Part shown: piece by piece, positions 1 to 9,101 of the stretch
Position numbering within the stretch: the stretch's first letter is position 1
How the letters are laid out: each line of letters opens with the position of its first letter
DNA from: G963667855 sp963667855
GTDB taxonomy: Bacteria; Planctomycetota; Phycisphaerae; UBA1845
Assembly: GCA_963667855.2 (NCBI GenBank)
Contig: CAXXKI010000030.1
Location: forward strand, 1-64,000
Length of the DNA: 64,000 nucleotides
Direction of reading: 5' to 3'
Program-made: the position numbers and the translations under genes
The notes under the pieces: model-generated
The model's input: the letters and a program-made list of their open reading frames with translations, nothing else
What the model was told of the DNA's origin: nothing
The model's database searches: none

Positions 1-3000
1 TCGGAATCGGATTCACTGTTTATCTTGAGAAACAGCGAGTGGTGGCGGGAGAATTTCTCCACGTCCTATGTTACCGACGGAAAAAATACGGATAAAATTA
101 TTTCCAGGCAGTTCAGCAGGGCGACAGGTTTTACCTATAGCTCAAGTGGTGCTGTAACCGGCCAGTCGGAAAGCGTAGTTGAATATTATAATGATGGTGT
201 GCTGGTGGGGAGTGAAACTTCTTCCTCGTTAACTGCCATTAACCGTGATTCACTACAGGTTACCAGGATCAGTTCTTCTCCTGGGGCATCGCTGCCGACA
301 TCATCGGTTGCGCTTAACGGCCTGCCGCAGTCAAGCACTTCGGCCGCCGGTGTCACCATACAATACGGCTACGATGGCCTGGGACGTCGGGTAACCGTTA
401 CCGATGGGCGAGGTAACACGAGCATTACTACTTATCAAACCGATGGGCGGGTCGATTGGGTGGAAAACGGTAACGGCGATCGTACCGACTACACTTATGA
501 TTCCACTACCGGGCGGCTGGCCTCCGTCGGTCAGGAGCGGGACGATGGTGGGTTCAACTATACGTACTACAAACACAACGATCGCGGGCAGGTGGAGAAG
601 GTCTGGGGCGATGTTCCTCAACCGACATGGACGGAGTACGACCTATACGGCCAGCGGGAGTTCCTGCACACCTATCGCGAAGATTTCGACGCATCGTCGG
701 CGACCTGGCCTGAGGGTGATAAAACCCAGTGGGTTTATCATAACGCTACCGGCGTTCTTGAGCAGAAGATTGACGCCGCGGGCGGCAGTGTGGATTACGC
801 CTATTATAATGACGGCAAGTTGCACGAGCGAACCTGGGCACGCACCGACGCCGGTGGTGGTGCTTTGAAGACCACTTATGCTTACGATCCCAATACCGGG
901 GCGATGGCGAGTGTCGACTACAGCGACACGACGTTTACGCCCGATGTGTCGTTTACCTATCGCCGTACTGGCGAAATCGCTGGAGTAACCAATGCCGATC
1001 CGTTGGCTACCAGCCATGCGTTTGATTTCACCCAATGGCCCGCGCAGGTTACGGAGAATATCACTGGGCTGTATGAGGCATCTATCGTGCGGAGTTATGA
1101 CGTAGCCGCCGGTCGTCGGCCTGTTGGAGTTGATGTTGGTGCGGATTACGATTTGGATTATCACTATGATCCGGATACCGAGGAGTTGCAACGGGTAACT
1201 GGTCCTGGTCTTCCGGCCTACGGTGCGGAGTATTCATATATGACCGGCGTTGGCGGGGTCCGGCAGAGTAATCTGGTTACGGGGATTGCCTTCAAGAGCG
1301 ACGCTTCCACGGTAATCGCCGAGGTGGAGACGAAGTACGAAGATCACCGCAATCTGCTCGATTACATTGAGAATCGCTGGGTTGCCGGTGGAACGCCTTC
1401 GGTTGTATCCAAATACGACGTAACCAACGATGTATTGGGCAGGCGTAGCAATACGGCCTACAGCGGGGCGGCGTTTGCCACTTCGTTTAATCAGTCTTAC
1501 GGGCATAATGCTCGTAACGAGTTAATAAATTCTCTGCGTAGTGATGTCGGCAGTTGGGATTACGATTATGACAATATCGGCAACCGTTTGACCAGTTCGG
1601 CCAATGGCAATTCGGTCAGCTATGTGAGTAATCGACTCAACCAGTATCTGCGTAAGGGTAGTGGTGGTGGGTTGCGTTACGACGCGGACGGTAATCTCAC
1701 CAGTGTTGGTTCAGCGGCCGACCTCGACGATGACGGCGATGTAGATGTGAACGACTTCGTGGTGTTTGAGCAGCAGATAACCGGCCCAACATCCGTGCCG
1801 GCCGCAGTTCCGATGGCTATGGGTATGGAGCAGATGGCCGTGCCTATGGCAATGATGGCCGCTCCGCAGGCGGATGCTGCTGCTAGCGAACCTGCGGTAG
1901 CTCCTTGGTCAGAAGAGGAGTCTACAGCTGTCTTGAAGGTCAAAGCGTTGTCCGGTGGTCCGGCATTGACCACGCTTGAGCCGAATACGACATATCAGCT
2001 TCGCTATCGGGCGGGTGTTAATCAGGTTAACGGTTTTATGGTCTCGGTGTTTGCTGATAGTGCTGGGCAGGGAATCAACAGTGCAACCGCACCCACCGGC
2101 GACTGGGGCGGGGCGGATGTTTTTGAGTTTATCGATTTAGCCTCTACCTCGGCGGGGGCGGTGTATGACGCTGATGGTCGCGCTATGAGGCAGATGGTGC
2201 ATAGCTTCTGGTATCCCGATGGTGAGAACACAGGCTCCGCAGACGAATCTGCCGGGCGACGTGGTCAACTATTCCAGTTTACCACCCGGTCTACCGGTAC
2301 GATTCACTTCGAGCTATTCATGGACTGGATCGACGTGGAAAGCCGTGAAGGTGTGTGGATGCGTACCGATCTGACAGTAGAAGTGGTTGATCCGGCTTCG
2401 GCTGCGGTGACTACGCCACCAGCAGGAACATCTGTAGTCGATGCGAAGCCCGCGAAATCCACTGGTTTTAACGGTCAACTCGGTAGCGCCCTGGCCGCAT
2501 TATTGATGGCTACCGGCGGAACAGGTGGTCCGGAGTTCGCATTGGCCGATTTGGACGGTGACGGCGATTCCGATCTGGCCGACTTCGCTATGTTCCAGAA
2601 GGCCTTTGGGGATACCGGCGGGACGCGGTATACTTGGAACACGGAGAACCGTTTGACCGGCGTTGAACCGATGGCCCCGAAGAATGGTGATAAGAAACTG
2701 CAATTCGCCTACGACCACATGGGCAAAAGAGTGCTGAAACGTGTCTGGACTTACTCTGCAGGTAGTTGGGGAACCCCAACCGCTGAGACGAAATATGTCT
2801 ACGACGGCTGGCGGGTGATTATGGAGCTTGACGGGCTCAATAACGACGCCGTTACTCGTAAATACACCTGGGGGTTGGATTTGTCCGGAAGTTTAGAAGG
2901 TGCCGGAGGTATAGGCGGATTGCTGGCGACGGAAGATACCGCTGGTACAACCGCAACCGCGTCAGATGACAGAACCTTCATCTACTTCTACGAGCCGAAT

Positions 3001-3801
3001 GGCAACGTAGGCCAGTTGGTGGAAACAACAACCGGCACGAATTACGGAACACTCGCTGCGAAATATGAATACGATCCGTATGGTAAGCGCATTAACTCCG
3101 CAACACCCGGAGAATATGATCAACCGTATCGATTCAGCACCAAACCTGTAGATGATGAAACTGGATTAGGGTATTGGGGATATCGGTATTACTTATACAG
3201 TCTCGGTCGGTGGGTGAATCGTGATCCTATCGGTGAGCGTGGCGGGTTGAATTTGTATGGGTATGTTAACAATTTTCCCAACAAAGAGTTCGATTCGCTT
3301 GGGTTGACAAACGTAGGTTACGTGACCCCCTGGGATGGAAAAATAGATCTTCCTCCGAAACCAAAGCCTAGTCGACCAACAACTCCTTATGTTATCGAGG
3401 GATATCACGACTCTACTGGAATTACTCATTGTGGGATGGCGGTTACGTTTCCAAATGGGATGATATTAAACTTAGATTTCGGACCAGTGCGTTTGCTACC
3501 GTTTAGTGTTGGTGATAGAGGGCAATCCCCGTTTTGGGGTACCCCGCCAGCTCGAGGTGCAAAGGGAATAACACATCGTAAACTAAAAATCAGAAGCAGT
3601 GGAAATATATCTGCCGGTAAACATAAAGGTACTAAATGTGAATGTGCTACTCCGAAACAAGTCGTTAGCTGTTTGCGATACGTGAGTAGCGATTGGAATG
3701 GTTCGAATTACAACGCCTTCTTTAGAAATTGTAGAAGCTTTGTGAAAAACGCACAGCAACAATGCTGTCTAGATAGAGTTAATGTTTGTACGGGACCGTA
3801 G
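1..3801 (+). CDS. Rhs/YD-repeat polymorphic toxin, 5' end outside window
   Basis: The reading frame is open to the left edge; the first possible start inside is TTG at 25, so the N-terminus is missing. The body is made of YD-type repeats (GYDGLGRRVTVTDGRGN, YDYDNIGNRL, LRYDADGNLTS) and ends in a classic Rhs core near residues 1033-1080 (ETGLGYWGYRYY, GRWVNRDPIGERGGLNLYG). Unusually, the shell between GNLTS and RYTWNTENRL (about residues 556-870) carries two dockerin-like EF-hand segments (DLDDDGDVDVNDF and DLDGDGDSDLADF) that flank a Met/Ala/Pro-rich linker and a beta-rich domain of about 150 residues. The C-terminal tip of about 175 residues is unrelated to the second cassette except for a His (H1135, GITHCGMAV), a C-x-C-A-T segment and NCRSFV (C1236). 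I infer a secreted or surface toxin with an exchangeable C-terminal enzymatic domain; the toxin activity itself is not demonstrated. Confidence 0.85.
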   Translation, partial: SESDSLFILRNSEWWRENFSTSYVTDGKNTDKIISRQFSRATGFTYSSSGAVTGQSESVVEYYNDGVLVGSETSSSLTAINRDSLQVTRISSSPGASLPTSSVALNGLPQSSTSAAGVTIQYGYDGLGRRVTVTDGRGNTSITTYQTDGRVDWVENGNGDRTDYTYDSTTGRLASVGQERDDGGFNYTYYKHNDRGQVEKVWGDVPQPTWTEYDLYGQREFLHTYREDFDASSATWPEGDKTQWVYHNATGVLEQKIDAAGGSVDYAYYNDGKLHERTWARTDAGGGALKTTYAYDPNTGAMASVDYSDTTFTPDVSFTYRRTGEIAGVTNADPLATSHAFDFTQWPAQVTENITGLYEASIVRSYDVAAGRRPVGVDVGADYDLDYHYDPDTEELQRVTGPGLPAYGAEYSYMTGVGGVRQSNLVTGIAFKSDASTVIAEVETKYEDHRNLLDYIENRWVAGGTPSVVSKYDVTNDVLGRRSNTAYSGAAFATSFNQSYGHNARNELINSLRSDVGSWDYDYDNIGNRLTSSANGNSVSYVSNRLNQYLRKGSGGGLRYDADGNLTSVGSAADLDDDGDVDVNDFVVFEQQITGPTSVPAAVPMAMGMEQMAVPMAMMAAPQADAAASEPAVAPWSEEESTAVLKVKALSGGPALTTLEPNTTYQLRYRAGVNQVNGFMVSVFADSAGQGINSATAPTGDWGGADVFEFIDLASTSAGAVYDADGRAMRQMVHSFWYPDGENTGSADESAGRRGQLFQFTTRSTGTIHFELFMDWIDVESREGVWMRTDLTVEVVDPASAAVTTPPAGTSVVDAKPAKSTGFNGQLGSALAALLMATGGTGGPEFALADLDGDGDSDLADFAMFQKAFGDTGGTRYTWNTENRLTGVEPMAPKNGDKKLQFAYDHMGKRVLKRVWTYSAGSWGTPTAETKYVYDGWRVIMELDGLNNDAVTRKYTWGLDLSGSLEGAGGIGGLLATEDTAGTTATASDDRTFIYFYEPNGNVGQLVETTTGTNYGTLAAKYEYDPYGKRINSATPGEYDQPYRFSTKPVDDETGLGYWGYRYYLYSLGRWVNRDPIGERGGLNLYGYVNNFPNKEFDSLGLTNVGYVTPWDGKIDLPPKPKPSRPTTPYVIEGYHDSTGITHCGMAVTFPNGMILNLDFGPVRLLPFSVGDRGQSPFWGTPPARGAKGITHRKLKIRSSGNISAGKHKGTKCECATPKQVVSCLRYVSSDWNGSNYNAFFRNCRSFVKNAQQQCCLDRVNVCTGP

Positions 3802-3856
3802 GATTCTCCTTGGGACATATACTAACCGAACAGTTTACAAATAGGTTTGTGTTTTT

Positions 3857-4471
3857 ATGAATACTGCAAAGCTAGGGATTATAGATGTAGTACGAGCGAG
3901 TTTGTCAGGTGTTCCCTATGTAAGAAAGTCGAGGCGTTTTGAGTGGTGTGAGTCAGAAACACGGTTATTTCCTTTCATGTTCGTTTTACTAAGTGCGATA
4001 CTGTGTTCTAGTATTCATGTCGTATGGATTAAAAAAACTGTTCTAGATTTTCCTTTAAGCAACACAGAGGTTTTTGAAGAATTCAGCTTGGCAATTGTAA
4101 GTTCATTCGTAGGTTGCGCTATGTTGGTGTGTTTTCGTTGGCTTATTATTGCTGCGATTCTGAGAATGATTGGAATCAACCCAGATATAGTAGTTAGGCG
4201 TGGCGCGTCAATCGGTTATTTTGTGGCATTCTGGCAGCCGGTTTTAGTCTCATGTGTGATGGTATTCTTAAAGAAGGGTAGTTTTCAGGTATGGGGCGAA
4301 ACTCTTTACTACTTGTCAATATCAGGTTTTGTCTTTGTGACAACGTTAACCGCTGTATCAGTATTGCGGGGTATTCAAATGGAAAAAAGGTGCCGGATTA
4401 GTTATGGCATACTTGCGATCCTTTTGTGCCCAGAGTGTTGGCTGTTATTTTGGTTATTCCTGTGTAGATAA
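3857..4471 (+). CDS. Multi-pass membrane protein, candidate immunity to the first Rhs tip
   Basis: A 204-residue protein with about five hydrophobic segments (for example FPFMFVLLSAILCSSIHVVW, LAIVSSFVGCAMLVCF, SIGYFVAFWQPVLVSCVMV and a C-terminal CPECWLLFWLFLC). It starts 55 bp after the rhs stop codon on the same strand and has AT-richer composition than the rhs core, as expected of an exchangeable tip/immunity pair. No strong ribosome binding site is seen before ATG 3857. I do not recognise the family. Assignment as immunity protein rests only on position and size; it could equally be an unrelated Yip1-like membrane protein. Confidence 0.5.
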   Translation: MNTAKLGIIDVVRASLSGVPYVRKSRRFEWCESETRLFPFMFVLLSAILCSSIHVVWIKKTVLDFPLSNTEVFEEFSLAIVSSFVGCAMLVCFRWLIIAAILRMIGINPDIVVRRGASIGYFVAFWQPVLVSCVMVFLKKGSFQVWGETLYYLSISGFVFVTTLTAVSVLRGIQMEKRCRISYGILAILLCPECWLLFWLFLCR

Positions 4472-4503
4472 ATGCCTAAACTAGTGTGCTGTCCCGGTCG
4501 ACG

Positions 4504-4531
4504 GAGTTCGGGAGGGCAGTTTACTTAATTC
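4504..4531 (+). repeat. Junction repeat, copy 1, upstream of rhs cassette 2
   Basis: The segment starts GAGTTCGGG and ends CAGTTTACTTAATTCA, and fuses directly to rhs core sequence (ttc acc caa, matching position 1027 of the first gene). A second copy at 8058-8085 makes the same fusion. GAGTTCGGGGG alone also occurs at 7900-7910. Confidence 0.7.
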
Positions 4532-4687
4532 ACCCAATGACCCGCACAGGTTACGGAGAATATCACTGGGCTGTATGAGGCATCTATCGTACGGAGTTAT
4601 GACGTAGCCGCCGGTCGTCGGCCTGTTGGAGTTGATGTTGGTGCGGATTACGATTTAGATTACCACTATGATCCGGATACCGAGGAG

Positions 4688-7477
4688 TTGCAACGGGTCA
4701 CCGGTCCTGGCTTACCGGCCTACGGTGCGGAGTATTCCTATATGACCAGCGTCGGCGGGGTCCGGCAGAGTAACCTGGTTACGGGTATCGCCTTCAAGAG
4801 CGACGCTTCCACGGTAATCGCCGAGGTAGAGACGAAGTACGAAGATCATCGCAACCTGCTTGATTATATCGAAAATCGCTGGGTTGCCGGTGGGACGCCT
4901 TCGGTTGTGTCCAAATACGACGTAACCAACGATGTATTGGGCAGACGTAGCAATACGGCCTACAGCGGTTCAGCATTTGCTGCTTCGTTTAATCAGTCTT
5001 ACGGGCATAATGCTCGTAACGAACTTACCTCCTCGCTGCGGTCCGACACGGGTAGTTGGGATTACGATTATGACAATATCGGCAACCGTTTGAGCAGTTC
5101 GGCCGATGGCAATTCGGTCAGCTATGTGAGCAATCGGCTTAACCAGTATCTGCGAAAAGGTGGCGGTGGTGGATTGCGTTACGACGCCGACGGTAACCTG
5201 ACCAGTATTGGTTCCGCGGCCGACCTCGACGATGACGGCGATGTCGATGTGAACGACTTCGTGGTGTTTGAACAGCAGATAACCGGCCCGACGTCGGTTC
5301 CGGCCGGTACTCCGATGGCGATGGGTATGGAGCAGGCGTTTGCCCCTATGGCTATGATGGCCGCACCGGCGGCATCAGAAAGTGGAGAGTCGATAGTAGA
5401 GCAGGCTTCGCCAGAACCTTGGAATGAAGAGGAGTCTACGGCGGTTTTGAAGGTCAAAGCGTTGTCCGGTGGTCCGGCATTGACCACGCTTGAGCCGAAT
5501 ACGACTTATCAGCTTCGCTATCGGGCTGGGGTTAACCAGGTTAACGGTTTTATGGTCTCGGTGTTTGCTGATAGTGCTGGGCAGGGAATCAGCGGTGCAA
5601 CCGCACCCAGCGGCGACTGGGGTGGTGCGGATGTGTTTGAGTTTATCGATATGGCCTCTGCCTCGGCGGGAGTATTGTACGACGCCGACGACCGGGCGAT
5701 GAGGCAGATGGTGCATGGCTTCTGGTTCCCCGATAGTGAGAATACCGGATCCGCGGGCGAATCCGCCGGGCGGCGTGGTCAGTTATTCGAGTTCACCACC
5801 GGGTCGGCCGGTACAATTCACTTTGAGCTATTCATGGATTGGATCGATTTTGAGAGTCGGGAAGGTGTGTGGATGCGCACCGATCTGACGGTTGAGGTGG
5901 TTGATCCGGGTTCGACGGCGGCTGGTGGTTCTGCTGATAATGTGTCTTCGCAATCTGCGGTGGCGGCTGCGGGTGGACCTTCCAACATGACTGTATTCGA
6001 CGCTGATCCTGCGAAATCGACCGGTTTCAACGGGCAACTCGGTAGCGCCCTGGCCGCATTGTTGATGGCTACCGGCGGTACGGGCGGTCCGGAGTTTGCT
6101 CTGGCCGATCTTGATGGCGACGGCGATTCCGACCTAGCCGATTTCGCTATGTTCCAGGAAGCCTTTGGGGATACCGGTGGGACGCGGTATACTTGGAACG
6201 CGGAGAATCGTTTGACCGGCGTGGAGCCGATGGCCCCGAAAAATGGTGATAAGAAACTGCAATTCGCCTATGACCACATGGGCAAGAGAGTGTTGAAACA
6301 AGTCTGGACCTACACCGCAGGCAGTTGGGGAAGCCCAATCGCCGAGACGAAATACGTCTACGACGGATGGCGGGTTATCATGGAACTCGATGGGCTGAAT
6401 AACGATGCTGTTATTCGTAAGTTCACATGGGGGTTGGATCTTTCCAGAAGCGTAGAAGGTGCCGGGGGAATCGGCGGTCTGCTCGCGACGGAAGATACCG
6501 CTGGTACAACTGCAACCGCGTCAGATGACAGAACCTTCATCTACTTCTACGAACCGAATGGTAATGTTGGCCAGTTGGTGGAAACAACAACCGGCACGAA
6601 TTACGGTACAATCGCCGTGAGGTACGAATACGATCCGTATGGAAAACGCATAAACCCTGCTGCAATTGGAGAATACGATCAGCCGTATCGGTTTAGTACG
6701 AAGCCGGTGGATGATGAGACAGGTTTGGGATATTGGGGATATCGGTATTACTCCTACGACTTGGGGCGGTGGGTGAATCGTGATCCGATTGGTGAGCGTG
6801 GCGGATTGAATTTGTATGGAGCACTGAAAAACTCATCTGTTGATTATATTGACAGGGATGGCGCAACAGCGAAGAAGCCAGTTGAACCAGAGTCTAATGC
6901 TGGGGATTCAGAACCCGAGATCGATCCACCAACAAAGCAAAAAGAGACTGCCCCTGCTACGTCTTCGCAAACGGGGAGACCTTCTTTCTGGAATCCATGC
7001 GGCTGTAGAGTACATCGGCAAGAGATAAGAATCGGAAAGTTAAAGGATGCTAAAGACCCTACTATTGGTAACCAAGCATATGAGGAATTTATAGGTCACA
7101 CATGGATTGACTGCACTGGTAGTCTTTACGATTATCCCGAAAACTTCCAAGATGATAGAAAGGAAAAGAGTGAGTGGATTTGGGGAACCACTAGAGCAAT
7201 CTTTGGTACGATAAAGGCAGGCTCTGGCGCGGGGAAAAAATGCCGGTGTGCAACTTGTGACGATATTAAATCTTGTTTACAGGCCGTTGAAACTATCCAT
7301 GCTTCTTGCTCATATAGTGAAGCTGGCTTGGGGATCTTTCCGCCGCCTACTGGAAAGATGAACTGTCGCTATCACGTAATAAAATCTCTAAGTTCTTGCT
7401 GTTTGATAAAGAATATGCTTCCCGATAGGGCATTCGATATTGGTCCAAACGAGACAAGAGTAGGTGGAGAGAAATAA
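4688..7477 (+). CDS. 5'-truncated Rhs cassette with its own C-terminal tip
   Basis: This copy repeats the first rhs gene from its position 1027 to about 3260 (here 4529 to about 6818), then diverges into a new tip of about 215 residues. The homology begins at the 4504-4531 junction, and the first in-frame Trp codon is TGA (4538-4540), so the frame is open only from 4541. There is no ATG near the start; TTG 4688 is the earliest start I would use, without a clear ribosome binding site. The same two dockerin-like segments and beta-rich insertion are present. The tip holds GHTWIDC (H804), C-R-C-A-T and MNCRYHV (C893), paralleling the first tip despite little other similarity. It is probably a silent or orphan cassette that becomes active by recombination into the upstream full-length gene; independent expression cannot be excluded. 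Confidence 0.75.
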   Translation: MQRVTGPGLPAYGAEYSYMTSVGGVRQSNLVTGIAFKSDASTVIAEVETKYEDHRNLLDYIENRWVAGGTPSVVSKYDVTNDVLGRRSNTAYSGSAFAASFNQSYGHNARNELTSSLRSDTGSWDYDYDNIGNRLSSSADGNSVSYVSNRLNQYLRKGGGGGLRYDADGNLTSIGSAADLDDDGDVDVNDFVVFEQQITGPTSVPAGTPMAMGMEQAFAPMAMMAAPAASESGESIVEQASPEPWNEEESTAVLKVKALSGGPALTTLEPNTTYQLRYRAGVNQVNGFMVSVFADSAGQGISGATAPSGDWGGADVFEFIDMASASAGVLYDADDRAMRQMVHGFWFPDSENTGSAGESAGRRGQLFEFTTGSAGTIHFELFMDWIDFESREGVWMRTDLTVEVVDPGSTAAGGSADNVSSQSAVAAAGGPSNMTVFDADPAKSTGFNGQLGSALAALLMATGGTGGPEFALADLDGDGDSDLADFAMFQEAFGDTGGTRYTWNAENRLTGVEPMAPKNGDKKLQFAYDHMGKRVLKQVWTYTAGSWGSPIAETKYVYDGWRVIMELDGLNNDAVIRKFTWGLDLSRSVEGAGGIGGLLATEDTAGTTATASDDRTFIYFYEPNGNVGQLVETTTGTNYGTIAVRYEYDPYGKRINPAAIGEYDQPYRFSTKPVDDETGLGYWGYRYYSYDLGRWVNRDPIGERGGLNLYGALKNSSVDYIDRDGATAKKPVEPESNAGDSEPEIDPPTKQKETAPATSSQTGRPSFWNPCGCRVHRQEIRIGKLKDAKDPTIGNQAYEEFIGHTWIDCTGSLYDYPENFQDDRKEKSEWIWGTTRAIFGTIKAGSGAGKKCRCATCDDIKSCLQAVETIHASCSYSEAGLGIFPPPTGKMNCRYHVIKSLSSCCLIKNMLPDRAFDIGPNETRVGGEK

Positions 7478-7887
7478 TGAGGTATATTTATATTGCTATT
7501 TTGCTCGTATTTGTTTCCGGGTGTGCGCCGAATCGTTATGAAATATCGATAAAGAACGCTTGGATGATGTACTCCGAAAACAAGGTTGACTTGGGACCTC
7601 CTTTGTCCAAGCGAGCAGAATTTATTGACTCTTCCGGAAGAGAAGGGTTTGTAGAAGACATGACCAAATTCGTTGGAACTAAGTACCAACGAGAAGCGTT
7701 ATATGCTTTGGGATGGTTTGGCGACCGAAGGCACGCTCAAGTAGTTGCCAAAGCGTTGACTGATGAAGATCCTGAAGTACGAAGGATAGCTACTATCTCT
7801 CTTTCACGTCTTTTAAGGAAGGAATTCTCTGATTCCAATGACGCTTTAAATTGGTGGTTAAGCAATAGTGAAGTTAGCGAGAGGTAG
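7477..7887 (+). CDS. HEAT-repeat-like lipoprotein, candidate immunity to cassette 2
   Basis: A 136-residue protein with a lipoprotein signal peptide (IAILLVFVSGC, lipobox V-S-G-C) followed by helical repeats resembling HEAT/PBS-lyase repeats (ALYALGWFGDRRHAQVVAKA, then LTDEDPEVRRIATISLSRLL). Its ATG overlaps the TAA of the rhs cassette by one base (TAATG), so translation is probably coupled to it. Coupling plus envelope location fit an immunity protein acting on an incoming or self toxin, but this is inference from context. C-terminus is at 7887, just before the rhs scraps. Confidence 0.55.
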   Translation: MRYIYIAILLVFVSGCAPNRYEISIKNAWMMYSENKVDLGPPLSKRAEFIDSSGREGFVEDMTKFVGTKYQREALYALGWFGDRRHAQVVAKALTDEDPEVRRIATISLSRLLRKEFSDSNDALNWWLSNSEVSER

Positions 7888-7911
7888 TTTATTGTTCGTG
7901 AGTTCGGGGGG

Positions 7912-8056
7912 CGCCTTCGGTTATTTCCAAATATGACGTAACCAACGATGTATTGGGCAGGCGTAGCAATACGGCCTACAGCGGGTCGGCGTTTGCCGCT
8001 TCGTTTAATCAGTCTTACGGGCATAATGCTCGTAACGAACTTACCTCCTCGCTGCG
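7912..8056 (+). pseudogene. rhs core scrap A
   Basis: About 145 bp nearly identical to the core at roughly 4900-5040 (and 1400-1540), from the segment encoding KYDVTNDVLGRRSNTAYSG through ARNELTSSLR. It has no start and ends abruptly at the second junction repeat. It is preceded at 7900 by GAGTTCGGGGG, so both sides carry the same short motif. Interpreted as debris of an additional deleted cassette. Confidence 0.75.
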
Positions 8057-8057
8057 T

Positions 8058-8085
8058 GAGTTCGGGGGACAGTTTACTTAATTCA
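8058..8085 (+). repeat. Junction repeat, copy 2
   Basis: GAGTTCGGGGGACAGTTTAC continuing to TTAATTCA; differs from the 4504 copy at two or three bases around the G run. It again fuses to the TTCA(C/A)CCAATG segment of the rhs core. Confidence 0.7.
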
Positions 8086-8129
8086 ACCAATGGCCCGGGC
8101 AGGTTACGGAGAATATCAGCGGGGCAGAG
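8082..8129 (+). pseudogene. rhs core scrap B
   Basis: About 48 bp matching the core near 1027-1070 (Phe-Thr-Gln-Trp-Pro region, through GAGAATATCA). Here the Trp codon is TGG, unlike the TGA of cassette 2, so the two junctions share a breakpoint but not the nonsense change. Confidence 0.65.
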
Positions 8130-8535
8130 ATTTTCTATTGACAGTGTTCCGGCATTATTCGTGTCGCGCCAATGGTGCAACACGTAGCCAGGAAAATCGA
8201 AGGATTTCCCCTCGCTTGCTGCTAAAAACACGGTTTGTGGTGTAGATGCCCAAGCGGTGTTTCCCCAGCTGTCCCTGTGCCTGTCGGTATACATCCCCTC
8301 TTAATAACCAAGGTTTAAATCCCTCCAACAATTAGATTTACGCGTAAAAACTTCGCGTCTGGTTATCACCTGACTCGCGAATCTCTTCGTATGCCAAGCG
8401 GACGTGAAAGTTCTTTATTCACCCTACGGCCGAATAGGTCAACTAAACGATATACCTCCACATGAAACCCAATTGCTCGTCATTCTCTGGCGAATTGGTT
8501 TCAACCCTTTCTTTCTAAAAAAAGGAATAAAATAA
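8130..8535. other. 406 bp without a convincing gene
   Basis: The stretch between the last rhs scrap and the next gene has short open frames on both strands, including a plus-strand reading up to the TAA at about 8303, but none has a start signal or a recognisable domain. It may be a remnant of a further lost gene. A weak Shine-Dalgarno (AAGGAATAAA) just before 8536 belongs to the next gene. Confidence 0.4.
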
Positions 8536-9015
8536 ATGAATCAAAAGCTCCAGGAGCTGTACGAGAGCACAGCCGAGGAAATCATCTTCGGTGTTGGCGA
8601 AATGTGTCTGCCCAATTGTAGGCCAGCCCCTTACATCCACATCTTCTACAAGGATTGGTCGCGTACGAAGCTGGAACTAGTACGTGGCTCGTTCAAGAAC
8701 AGGTTGATACTGGTCTCGGCCAAACGCCCAGATAACACATACGACATGTTTATCGCCACCGGAGAAAAAATCACTTTACGACATTGCCAGAAAGGTCATA
8801 CGTCAGTTTTGCGGGCACCTGCCTGGAGTGCTCATCTGGATAGAGTTGAGGCCGCAGCTGTCGATCGTTTTGAAGTTCAGCGGAACCAATACGGCGGATT
8901 TCTGTTGTTGGTACAAACACCCGAGTGGGAATTCGTCACGGCTATTAATGATCCTTCAGGAAATACTGTAATCCGCAGTATCCAACCGGTTTCACAATTA
9001 ATTCAGCGATTTTAG
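8536..9015 (+). CDS. Conserved-looking hypothetical protein, 159 residues
   Basis: Starts at ATG after AAGGAATAAAATAA. The product has no signal peptide or membrane segment and mixes charged and aromatic residues (for example HIFYKDWSRTKLELVRGSF and GGFLLLVQTPEWEFVTAIND), suggesting a compact alpha/beta cytoplasmic protein. I do not recognise the family. It stands alone, followed by a convergent gene, and its composition resembles neighbouring accessory genes. Confidence 0.6.
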   Translation: MNQKLQELYESTAEEIIFGVGEMCLPNCRPAPYIHIFYKDWSRTKLELVRGSFKNRLILVSAKRPDNTYDMFIATGEKITLRHCQKGHTSVLRAPAWSAHLDRVEAAAVDRFEVQRNQYGGFLLLVQTPEWEFVTAINDPSGNTVIRSIQPVSQLIQRF

Positions 9016-9101
9016 TCTTAATTGACCTGGCTTAACTCGAGTAAGTTTCCCAACTTACATGCCAAGAGATGAGATAAACGCTCACTTTTCTTCAATACTG
9101 T

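Noticed and set aside
7737..8294. 185-residue minus-strand frame over the rhs scraps
   Set aside because: It is the antisense of the rhs remnants; no start signal and no recognisable domain.
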